Shown: positions 25,914 to 34,853 of the stretch, in pieces
Position numbering within the stretch: position 1 is the stretch's first letter
Layout: the number at the start of each line of letters is the position of its first letter
Assembly: GCA_019634595.1 (NCBI GenBank)
Contig: JAHCBC010000005.1
Coordinates: 124,001-188,000, forward strand
Length of the DNA: 64,000 bases
Reading direction: 5' to 3'
DNA from: Akkermansiaceae bacterium
Lineage (GTDB): Bacteria > Verrucomicrobiota > Verrucomicrobiia > Verrucomicrobiales > Akkermansiaceae
Notes under the pieces: model-generated
What the model was told of the DNA's origin: nothing
The model's database searches: none
What the model saw: the letters and a program-made list of their open reading frames with translations, nothing else
Program-made: the position numbers and the translations under genes

Positions 25914-27056
25914 TCAACCCTCGATGCGGTGCGGCACGAAGCGGCTGAGGTTCCCCGTGACGGCGGAGGTATCCCCACGGGCGGAAAGGCCGCGGCATTC
26001 GTCGCCGATCATCCACAGGCCCCAGACGAAGTGGAGCCCGGCGGCTTTGAAAAGTTCCGTCTGCTGCTGATAAACACGCGGCTCCTGTCCCTGGTGGGGA
26101 ATGCCGGAGGTCACGGTACGGCCGTGGTGGAGGATGTTCACCCCGGCACCCTCGCGGCCGAAAAGCGGCTTCTCCACCCAGCGGGTGACGCCGGAGGCAC
26201 GCAGTCCGCGTTCGTCCAGGAAGGCGGGAAGGAGCAGGTCGTGGCCGGGATTCAGCTCCCACAGGATGGCGAGCAACGCCTTGTTGGAGAGCATCATCTT
26301 CCACGCCGGTTCCAGGAAGCGGTCGCGCTCCAGCGCCACCTCACCGAAGAAGTCCTCCTTCGCCATCCACTCCCACGGGTAGAGCTTGAAGATCCGCTCG
26401 ATGGGACGCTCCCGGGTATCGGTGAAACGGCCCTCCGGCGACAGGCCGATCTCGCCCATGTCCATCAACTCCACCTGCTTGCCCGCCTGTTCCGCGGTCT
26501 CCGCCAGATAGGCGATGGTCTGGCGGTCCTCCTCGCTTTCCCACACGCAGGCGAAGTGGATCAGCTCCGCGCGCTCCTGCTTCCACTGGTCGATGAGCGC
26601 TTCATGGATGGAGTTGAGCTGGTCGCCTTCCGGAGCCACATCTTCCAGCCATTGCCACTGGACGACGGCGGCCTCCAGCAGTGAAGTGGGGGTATCGGCG
26701 TTGTATTCCAACAGCTTCGGCTGGCCATTGCCGTCCCATGCGAAGTCGAACCGGCCGTAAAGGTAGGAGTCCTCCATCCGCCAGGATGCCTCCGCCAGAC
26801 GGGCTGCCTCATCCGGCAGGGAAAGGCGGTCCAGCCAACCGCGGGTGACGATCTCCGAGCAGGCGTGGAGGCACATGGCGTGCATTTCGTTGGCCGCCGC
26901 TTCCAGCGTCTCCGCTGCCTGCAGGGTCATCACCAGATGGCGGTCCTCCGTCCAGTAGGGGAGTCCGTCCGCTCCATGCCAGGTGAGGCCCGCTTCCTCC
27001 ACCCGCTGCTTCCAGTTGTGGCGGGGAAGCCGGGTATCAAGTCGGATGTCTCTCAT
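25914..27056 (-). CDS. Glutathionylspermidine synthase family protein (YgiC/YjfC-like)
   Basis: This 380-residue protein matches the C-terminal synthetase half of glutathionylspermidine synthase, as in stand-alone YgiC and YjfC. It shows ATP-grasp features: YNADTPTSLLEAAVVQWQW, WLEDVAPEGDQLNSIHE and FGREGAGVNI. The E. coli homologues lack the amidase half, and their substrates are unresolved; the enzyme may ligate a peptide or polyamine. The next gene upstream resembles YgiB, reproducing the ygiB-ygiC pair of enterobacteria. Confidence 0.88.
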   Translation of the reverse strand: MRDIRLDTRLPRHNWKQRVEEAGLTWHGADGLPYWTEDRHLVMTLQAAETLEAAANEMHAMCLHACSEIVTRGWLDRLSLPDEAARLAEASWRMEDSYLYGRFDFAWDGNGQPKLLEYNADTPTSLLEAAVVQWQWLEDVAPEGDQLNSIHEALIDQWKQERAELIHFACVWESEEDRQTIAYLAETAEQAGKQVELMDMGEIGLSPEGRFTDTRERPIERIFKLYPWEWMAKEDFFGEVALERDRFLEPAWKMMLSNKALLAILWELNPGHDLLLPAFLDERGLRASGVTRWVEKPLFGREGAGVNILHHGRTVTSGIPHQGQEPRVYQQQTELFKAAGLHFVWGLWMIGDECRGLSARGDTSAVTGNLSRFVPHRIEG

Positions 27057-27068
27057 GGAAAAGGCGGA

Positions 27069-27815
27069 TCAACTGCCGGAGGTGAACTCGCTGCTGCGGG
27101 ACGCGCCGAAGCCGCCACGCACGGACTGGCCCGGCTTCACCGGCGTGCCTTGCATGCGGCTCTGCTCCACGGCCCTGCGGTAGCCGGGATTCGCGGAGGC
27201 ATGGCCGGCGGCGGTGCGGCGTTCATCCATCGCACGGCGGTTCAGGTCGGCGGGGTTCCGGTCGGTCTGCTGGAAGCCCGCACCGGGAGAGAACAGGCCG
27301 CGGTTGCCGGAGAGCAGCATGTACATCAGCAGCATGTTCGTGCCGCTGAAGCCACCGCCACTGTGGCTGGCGGTGTTACCACCGGATTTTTCCTCCTCCT
27401 TGCGGGCCTCGGTGAGGGCGGCATCGATCTTTTTCAGGGATTCAGGGGACGGGCGGCTGGGCGGGACGAAGTCCGGGCCGGGCTGGGCCTGCCAGGAACC
27501 ATCGACGAAATAACGTCCGTCATTGGCCCGCAGGTTGTAGGGTTGGGGAAAGAACTCGCGCCGCTCCGCGTGGTAGTAGCCCACGCCGTCCATCTGGAAA
27601 TTGTTCGCAACCTCCCCGGCCTTCAGCAGGGCGTGCTGGGAGTCCAGCTTGTCGATGCCGGACTGGAGATTCGCCATCGCCGCGTCCTTCTCGGTGAAGG
27701 TGTAGCTTTCCTCCTTTTCACAACTGGCCAGACCACCGGCGAGCACGCAGAGCGTGGACCAGCGGAGGATGCCGTTGGGGCGGGGTGAGGCGGAGGAGCT
27801 GCGTTTCATCTTCAT
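27069..27815 (-). CDS. YgiB-like (DUF1190-type) lipoprotein
   Basis: This 248-residue protein starts at MKMKRSSSAS (27815), which gives a lipoprotein signal with lipobox LASC. An ATG at 27905 would overlap the upstream stop as ATGA but would add a 30-residue non-signal leader. The body is low-complexity, with GYYHAERREFFPQPYNLR and a Gly/Ser-rich region, then GQSVRGGFGASRSS at the C-terminus, a pattern typical of YgiB proteins. It is probably outer-membrane anchored. It sits 13 bases upstream of the ygiC-like gene. Confidence 0.7.
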   Translation of the reverse strand: MKMKRSSSASPRPNGILRWSTLCVLAGGLASCEKEESYTFTEKDAAMANLQSGIDKLDSQHALLKAGEVANNFQMDGVGYYHAERREFFPQPYNLRANDGRYFVDGSWQAQPGPDFVPPSRPSPESLKKIDAALTEARKEEEKSGGNTASHSGGGFSGTNMLLMYMLLSGNRGLFSPGAGFQQTDRNPADLNRRAMDERRTAAGHASANPGYRRAVEQSRMQGTPVKPGQSVRGGFGASRSSEFTSGS

Positions 27816-27901
27816 GGGCGGCGGAGTATCGGTGCGGATGGCACCCCCCGTCAACGAGATGCGGATTCCAAAAGCGGAATGCGTTTCCACGGCATAGCGA
27901 C

Positions 27902-29869
27902 TCATCGCTCTGGCTTGCCGATAATCATCACGTCACTGACATAGAGGCGCGTGCCGTCGCGCTGGGCGGGTGGTAGTTTCGCGAAGTTGTCCTTCAGTGC
28001 GGCCTTCTTGTCAGGGGCGGTGCCTGTCATCTCGATCCGCACGCGGTGGACGCCGTCGGGCAGGTCGTGCGGGTAGATCCACGGGCTGACACGCCAGCGG
28101 TCCGCCACGCAGAAGCTGTCGAACTTCGCCGCCTCCACCGGAGGCTGGGAGTCCACCGTCACGCGGAACGTCCCGCAGTCCGGGCCTTTCAGCGCATAGA
28201 GGCCGAAGCAGGTGCCGGTGAAGCTGAACTCGATGGCGTCGCCGGGCTTCTCCCCGTACCACATGAGCGGTGCACGGGTGCCGGCGGATTTCATCGGCGG
28301 GGCATCCTTAGCCAGTTCCCGCCAGTTGCCCTGCCGGGCGAGATCCTTCATCGGGATCAGGATGGCTTGCTGCCATGACGCGGGGTCGAGTGGTGCCGGG
28401 AGCTGATGAGGACCGGCGGGCTTCGCAGCGGCGGATATGGCGGGCCATGACCGCTGGATGGCGGCCAGGTAGAGCGGGTGGCCCGTCTCCACATACGGAT
28501 GCACGCCGTCACCGGAAAAGATGATCTTTCCGTCCGCCGCGGAGTTGGAGGGCAGGGGGGCGGTGAAGGTGAGGTCGCCGGCCTTTTCCATTTCTGCGAT
28601 CGCAGGGCCAAAGTCGATGGACGGCACGCCATAGTGGTCCGCTACCTTTTCCATGGCCTCCACCGCCGGTGGGCGGCTGCCGCCCTGATAGTTGGGTAGA
28701 GTGCTTTTTCCGATGGTGTAGACAAAGCAGATGTCCGTAGTGGGTGAGGATTTCCACATCTGGCGGACGATGCCCTCCATTGCGCGGGTGGTCCGCTGAG
28801 GGTCTGTCGAACCGTCGTTCATCACGAACTCGACAAATACCAGGTCGGGCTTCTTCTCCACCACTTCGCGGCCCAGCCGGAAGGCCCCGAACGCGGAGTT
28901 CGTCCCGGAAAAGGTAGCGTTGATTTCCTCCACGCGGGACGACGGATAATGTTCCCGAAGCCACTCCAGCGAAAGCACCCGCCAGCCAGCGGCCTCGGTG
29001 ATGCTGCCGCCGAGGTAGGCGATGCGGACGGGTTCACCAAAAGTGAGTTTCGTCAGCACGTTCGGCAGTCCGCCGCGTGCCTTGGTTTCCGTTTCCGGGA
29101 TCTTGCTGGCAGGCTTGTTCTTCTTTAAGTTGAAGTTGAGCCACACTGTTTTCTCTTCTGAAAGACTCGAGATGCTCAGCCAGAATTTCGAATCTTCCCC
29201 TTTGATGACTTGACCCTCCGGGAACGGATCGAGCTGTGGATATCGGATTTCGTTTCGGATGCGGAGGTCCTCCATGGTTTCCCGGGGGTATCCATGCTGG
29301 TCCAGCCATTCATTGACTTTCTTGAGCCATTCATCCGCATTCACTGTCGGAACAAAGGCACTGACACTTTCCGACTCCACCTTCCCCTTTGCCAGAGTCA
29401 CCGAGATGAGGACATCATCTGCCGTGGCGAAAGGAACGGAGCGGGTGAGCGGAGAGAACTCGGTTTTGAAATCCGGGAATTTCTTTCCCGTTTTGTGCCA
29501 AGATCCATAAAAGTCGGGAACGGCGCGGATGGTGTAGTAGTAACCGCAGGTGAGGCAGGTGGGTTGGAACCGCGGTTCACCTCCCGACAGTACATCCGTT
29601 CCTAATACGACTTTTTTGTCGTCCCGCAATTTCGCAAGGGTTCTGTCTTTGTCATTCCAGTCTTTCTGGTCCTTCACCTGGATGCCGTGCAGGCCGTAGA
29701 GGATCGGGATATCCTTGAGCGTCTGGTGGCCATCAGGGCACTGACCCAGCATCTTCGATGTTTTTTGCCGCCGATGCTTGTCCTCCGCATCGGGATCCCC
29801 GCTGAACATTTCATCGGGGGGCTGGGCGTATAACAACGGAAGCAAGACGAGCGGAAGGAGCCAACGCAT
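27902..29869 (-). CDS. SGNH/GDSL hydrolase fused to an N-terminal cysteine-containing domain
   Basis: This 655-residue exported protein has a short signal (about 1-15). Residues 30-260 form an unassigned domain with CPDGH and CLTCGYYYT, a C-x3-H plus C-x2-C arrangement that may bind zinc. Residues 300-480 are an SGNH hydrolase: block I YLGGSITE, block III-like FVEFVMNDG and block V DGVHPYV. The last 150 residues form a beta-rich carbohydrate-binding-like domain. It is likely an esterase acting on acetylated polysaccharide. The combination is unusual to me. The stop overlaps ATGA with an alternative start of the next gene. Confidence 0.8.
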   Translation of the reverse strand: MRWLLPLVLLPLLYAQPPDEMFSGDPDAEDKHRRQKTSKMLGQCPDGHQTLKDIPILYGLHGIQVKDQKDWNDKDRTLAKLRDDKKVVLGTDVLSGGEPRFQPTCLTCGYYYTIRAVPDFYGSWHKTGKKFPDFKTEFSPLTRSVPFATADDVLISVTLAKGKVESESVSAFVPTVNADEWLKKVNEWLDQHGYPRETMEDLRIRNEIRYPQLDPFPEGQVIKGEDSKFWLSISSLSEEKTVWLNFNLKKNKPASKIPETETKARGGLPNVLTKLTFGEPVRIAYLGGSITEAAGWRVLSLEWLREHYPSSRVEEINATFSGTNSAFGAFRLGREVVEKKPDLVFVEFVMNDGSTDPQRTTRAMEGIVRQMWKSSPTTDICFVYTIGKSTLPNYQGGSRPPAVEAMEKVADHYGVPSIDFGPAIAEMEKAGDLTFTAPLPSNSAADGKIIFSGDGVHPYVETGHPLYLAAIQRSWPAISAAAKPAGPHQLPAPLDPASWQQAILIPMKDLARQGNWRELAKDAPPMKSAGTRAPLMWYGEKPGDAIEFSFTGTCFGLYALKGPDCGTFRVTVDSQPPVEAAKFDSFCVADRWRVSPWIYPHDLPDGVHRVRIEMTGTAPDKKAALKDNFAKLPPAQRDGTRLYVSDVMIIGKPER

Positions 29870-29916
29870 GGTCCCCTCTACCAGTCCCGTCCGTCCACTT
29901 CCAGACAGTTATGATC

Positions 29917-29945
29917 GTGGCGGCTGGTCTTCCAACCGCCGCCAC
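29917..29945. repeat. Single REP-like hairpin
   Basis: GTGGCGGCTGGTCTTCCAAC with its continuation CGCCGCCAC folds into one imperfect GC-rich stem. It lies after the stop of xylA and before the SGNH gene. There is no inverted partner. It may also act as an intergenic transcript end, although no T-run follows. Confidence 0.5.
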
Positions 29946-29981
29946 TCGCATAGTCCGGAATCCGGGGGGAAATCCCGCGGA

Positions 29982-31289
<1,308 letters not shown>

Positions 31290-31410
31290 GGAGACGGGTA
31301 ATACGGAGTTCCCCCGGGCCGCGCAAGGTTCCAGCATCCGATCAGGGCCGGGAGAGTAAATTCTTGGACCGAAATGGCCGGATCTGCATAAAATCCGTCC
31401 GCTCCTTGAT

Positions 31411-32142
31411 ATGGTGAATCTCTCCATGAAAACCGACGCTCCCTTTGATCCCACCGTGCAGTTCATGAGCCTGCTGGGGCATCTGCCGAACGTGTGCTTC
31501 TTTGCGAAGGACCGGGCGGGCAACATCATCTCCGCCAGCGCGGCGATGGTCAGGCGCTACGGCCTGCGCTCGCTGGACGAGCTGACCGGACGGAATGACC
31601 GCGACTTCTTTCCCGCCCACATCGCGAAGGGCATCGTGGATGACGACCATCTGGTGATGACGACAGGCAAGCCCCTGCTCGGGCGGGTGGAGGTGTTGTT
31701 CGATGAGAACCGGATCCTCGACTGGTACACGACGAACAAGTTCCCGCTCCACGCCATGGATGGCAGCGTGGTGGGCGTGATGGGGACGACGCACAGCCTC
31801 GGTGAAAAGCGCGGCACTTTTCTCGCGAATGCACGCATCAGCAAGGCGGTGGAGCGCATCCAGACGGCGTATGCGGAACGGCTGCCAATGGGCGCGCTGG
31901 CGGCGATGTGCGGGCTGAGCGAGCGGCAGTTCCGCAGGCAGTTCCAGCAGGTCTTCGAGATGAGCCCGCAGGAGTTCATCCACAAGACACGGGTGCAGGC
32001 CGGGTGCAAGCTGCTGAAGCAGAGCGACGCCCCCATTTCCTCCATCGCCACGGACTGCGGGTTCTGTGACCAGAGCTCCTTCACGCAGTATTTCCGCAGG
32101 TATCTGGGCATCACACCGCTGCAGTTCCGGAAGGGGTTGTAA
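31411..32142 (+). CDS. AraC family regulator with N-terminal PAS-like domain
   Basis: This 243-residue protein begins with a PAS-like sensor (about residues 18-130: LPNVCFFAKDRAGNIISAS, DWYTTNKFPLHAMDG). The AraC-type helix-turn-helix is at about residues 140-240, with MGALAAMCGLSERQFRRQF and the second helix in ISSIATDCGFCDQSSFTQYF, ending in the FRRYLGITPLQFRK signature. It diverges from xylA with 121 bases between, so it probably regulates xylA and itself. A second ATG (MKTDAPF) 15 bases on is possible. The stop TAA comes from the GTAA of the repeat that follows. Confidence 0.9.
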   Translation: MVNLSMKTDAPFDPTVQFMSLLGHLPNVCFFAKDRAGNIISASAAMVRRYGLRSLDELTGRNDRDFFPAHIAKGIVDDDHLVMTTGKPLLGRVEVLFDENRILDWYTTNKFPLHAMDGSVVGVMGTTHSLGEKRGTFLANARISKAVERIQTAYAERLPMGALAAMCGLSERQFRRQFQQVFEMSPQEFIHKTRVQAGCKLLKQSDAPISSIATDCGFCDQSSFTQYFRRYLGITPLQFRKGL

Positions 32143-32340
32143 GGGAGGGAGGACACTCCTGTCCTCCGGCTGCAATGGCGAGCCAAGGAAGAGAAGTTTT
32201 CAGCGTTCAGCGAAGACAAGGAGGCTGACTGCGACTCTTAGAGTGATATATTTCCCAACTTCGCGTCCTTGGCGTATTCGCGGTGAATCTTTGAGGATTC
32301 GCCAATGCCGCCGGTGGACAAGAGTGTCCACCCTCCTTAC
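32139..32340. repeat. REPIN-like element, GTAAGGAGGGAGGACA family, copy A
   Basis: The left arm (about 32139-32181) starts GTAAGGGAGGGAGGACACTC. The right arm ends in the complementary CCACCCTCCTTAC at 32340. Each arm contains its own hairpin: AGGACA-CTCC-TGTCCT on the left and TGGACA-AGAG-TGTCCA on the right. The 120-base spacer contains a stretch similar to that of copy C (CTTCGCGTCCTTGGCGTATT). The first four bases overlap the TAA stop of the AraC gene. Confidence 0.88.
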
Positions 32341-32386
32341 TCCATCCAGTGTAGGATTTCCTGACGGAATCCCGTATGATGCCGCC

Positions 32387-34708
32387 GTGAATTCCAGACT
32401 CCTTCCCATCTTCGCGGCGGTCAGTTCCGTCGCCTTGGCGCAGCCCCGGCCACTGGCCGGAAATCCCGGAAATGTGTTCCTTGCCGGGCAGGAGGTGGTG
32501 GTGAAGACGGGGGCTGCCGAAAGGGGGGGATGGATCTGCTTCGACTATGATGGGAAAGAGATCGCGGCAGGGATAGGTGCCGAGGCGAAGCTGGGGAAGG
32601 CCGGTGTCGGTTACTATGAGATATGGCAACTGGCGGACGATGGTGCACGGAAAGCCCGCACCACCTTCGCCGTGCTGGAACCGCTGAAGGCACCCGTGCC
32701 GGATGACACGCCCATCGCCATCGATGCCGCCGCCGCGTGGTTTTACAAGGACGGCGCTCCGTTCGGTTTCCGGGAAGCGGCAAGTCTCTCCGCGCTCGCG
32801 GGAGTGGGCTGGGTGCGGGATCGCCTGAGCTGGCCGGAGACGGAGCCGGAAAAAGGGAAATTCGCCGCGGAGACGAAGTACGACCGCAGCGTGGATGCCT
32901 TTTCATCACATGGGCTGAAGGTGCTGCAGGTCTTCCATAGCACGCCGAAGTGGGCGGGAAGCGATGCGAAGCATTTCCCCGACGACCTGCGGGACGCCTA
33001 CCACTACCTGAAGGCGATGTCCGCCCGCTGGAAGGGCAAGGTGCGGGCGTGGGAGCCATGGAATGAGGGGGATACGTCCAACTTCGGCAGCCACACCGGT
33101 GCGGAGATGATGGCCTACCAGAAGGCCGCCTGGCACGGCATCCGCGCCGGGGATCCGGACGCGGTCGTCGGGCAGAATGTCTTCGCGGAACACCGCGAGA
33201 GCGGGGTGATCATGAACTTCATCGAGAACCTCGATGCCTCCGCGTTCGACACCTTCAACTTCCACCACTATGTCCGTAGTGGCATCCCGCAGGCGTATGC
33301 AACCATGAGGAAGGCCTCCGGCGGAAAGCCGGTCTGGATCACGGAGTCCTACTTCCATTTCCGGCAGGGGGTGCAAAAGAGCGATGTGGAACTTTCCGAT
33401 GATGAACGGAAACTCCGCGCCCGCTTCCTCACGACCAACCTCGTCACCGGCCTGAACGAAGGGCCGGAGCAGTTCTTCACCTTCGTGCTGCCGCATTATC
33501 TGGAGAACGGCATCCTTTTCGGGGTGCTGAATGGGGACAACACACCGCGCGCGGACTACGTGGCGCTCGCCGCGGCGGGCCGGTTGCTGGCGGGGGCGAA
33601 GCCGCTGGGAAAACTTGAGGGGGATGCCAGCGCCTACGCTTTCAGTGCCCGGATCGATGGCGAGCCGAAGACGGTCGTTGCCGCGTGGTCAGGGGAGGGT
33701 GCGGCACTGCCGCCGTTGGGGGCGGAGAAGGCTTACGATTTCCTCGGGCGCGGGATGACCGTTCCGGAGCGGGTGGGTGAGGAGCCTGTCTATCTCGTCC
33801 TTCCCGCATCGGCGGAACTTCCGGTGAAACCCGCGCCGAAGGTTCCGGTGACGGAAAACAAGGACTGCAGCCCGCTGGTCATCCAGACCGTCTTTCCGCC
33901 CGACCGCCTGCGCCTCGACAACTCCTCATGGTTCCTCCGTAATACGGAAACGATGGAGGTGCCGCTGCGCGTCTATCACTTCGGGAAAGGGGATGCCGCT
34001 GTCTCCATCTCGCTGGAGGCGGATGCGGCGCTTTCCGGAACGCTTTCCGGAAACGCCGCCACCATCGGTTCTCTGGGGCGGTGGGACGGGACGCTGTCGC
34101 TGAAGCTGAGCGGTGCGCCCATCCCGGCACGGCCCATGTTGGTGAAGATCACCGCGACCGCGCCGGGGATGGATCCTTGTTTCTCCGTGGTCCGCATCAA
34201 CACCTCCCTGGGCGACGTGACGCCGCTGGGGCGGAAAGAGATCGCCGCGGCGAAGGAGCAGGGGAACTGGAAACCCTCATCGTCCAAGGCGGATCTCGGC
34301 TTCGCGCTGAAGGACGGCACGGTGGAGGTGGCGGCGAAGATGAAAGGCGGCGACCGCTGGGTGTATCCATGGCTGCCATTGCCTGCCGCGGATCGTCCGG
34401 ATGAATCGTGGGACGGCATCGCCTTCACCATCGTCCCCGGCACCACGCCCGCCACCTATCACGCGATGCTCAAGGAACCGAACGGAGCCACCTGGTCCAT
34501 CAGCCTGCCGGATGTGCCTGCCGACGGGAAGCCCCACCGGGTGGTCATGTTGTTCGATGAATTCAGTTGGGCGAACTACACGCCGCATGACTCCAACGGC
34601 AAGCTGGACCGCCCGGCGATCGAGGCCATCGCCATCGGAGGGAATCCGAAGGGGGATGATTTCAACTATGCCTTGAAGGGCATCGAGTGGGTGAAGTTCG
34701 CGAAGTGA
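32387..34708 (+). CDS. Secreted glycoside hydrolase, clan GH-A (GH39-like)
   Basis: Starting at GTG (32387), which gives a signal peptide NSRLLPIFAAVSSVALAQ, the protein has 773 residues. A TIM-barrel follows from about residue 125 (YKDGAPFGFREAA) to 440. The acid/base glutamate is E227 in WEPWNEG and the nucleophile is E320 in WITESYF, the spacing and context of GH39 or GH5-like enzymes. C-terminal beta-sandwich domains cover residues 450-773. It is likely active on xylan-type or related glycans. It lies 3' of the AraC gene after a repeat element. Confidence 0.82.
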   Translation: MNSRLLPIFAAVSSVALAQPRPLAGNPGNVFLAGQEVVVKTGAAERGGWICFDYDGKEIAAGIGAEAKLGKAGVGYYEIWQLADDGARKARTTFAVLEPLKAPVPDDTPIAIDAAAAWFYKDGAPFGFREAASLSALAGVGWVRDRLSWPETEPEKGKFAAETKYDRSVDAFSSHGLKVLQVFHSTPKWAGSDAKHFPDDLRDAYHYLKAMSARWKGKVRAWEPWNEGDTSNFGSHTGAEMMAYQKAAWHGIRAGDPDAVVGQNVFAEHRESGVIMNFIENLDASAFDTFNFHHYVRSGIPQAYATMRKASGGKPVWITESYFHFRQGVQKSDVELSDDERKLRARFLTTNLVTGLNEGPEQFFTFVLPHYLENGILFGVLNGDNTPRADYVALAAAGRLLAGAKPLGKLEGDASAYAFSARIDGEPKTVVAAWSGEGAALPPLGAEKAYDFLGRGMTVPERVGEEPVYLVLPASAELPVKPAPKVPVTENKDCSPLVIQTVFPPDRLRLDNSSWFLRNTETMEVPLRVYHFGKGDAAVSISLEADAALSGTLSGNAATIGSLGRWDGTLSLKLSGAPIPARPMLVKITATAPGMDPCFSVVRINTSLGDVTPLGRKEIAAAKEQGNWKPSSSKADLGFALKDGTVEVAAKMKGGDRWVYPWLPLPAADRPDESWDGIAFTIVPGTTPATYHAMLKEPNGATWSISLPDVPADGKPHRVVMLFDEFSWANYTPHDSNGKLDRPAIEAIAIGGNPKGDDFNYALKGIEWVKFAK

Positions 34709-34710
34709 GC

Positions 34711-34853
34711 GTAGCGAAGCTCGTGAGAGCTTCGGTGGGATGGACTCACCTCCGTCCCACGATGCCATAAAAGGAAGCATGGCATCAGAGACGTGGCGGG
34801 ATCGGTGAGTTCGTGGAAGTCCTCCCTGCCGAACCTCTCGCGAGGTTCGCTAC
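34711..34853. repeat. REPIN-like element (GTAGCGAAGCTCGTGAGAG family)
   Basis: The left arm starts GTAGCGAAGCTCGTGAGAGC. The right arm, on the minus strand, starts GTAGCGAACCTCGCGAGAGG. Hairpins are GAAGCTC-GTGA-GAGCTTC and GAACCTC-GCGA-GAGGTTC. GTAG at the edges matches the tetranucleotide known from RAYT-mobilised REPs. The right GTAG supplies the TAG stop of ligD at 34850-34852. The element fills the gap between the glycoside hydrolase and ligD genes. Confidence 0.82.

Noticed and set aside
27816..27905. Longer start of the YgiB-like gene with ATGA overlap
   Set aside because: The added 30 residues lack signal features, while the ATG at 27815 gives a proper lipoprotein signal.
32139..32340. 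Rho-independent terminator interpretation for the main repeat family
   Set aside because: Hairpins are not followed by T-runs, and arms come as long inverted pairs with the same edge sequence at several loci, which fits a mobile repeat better. An effect on transcript ends is still possible.
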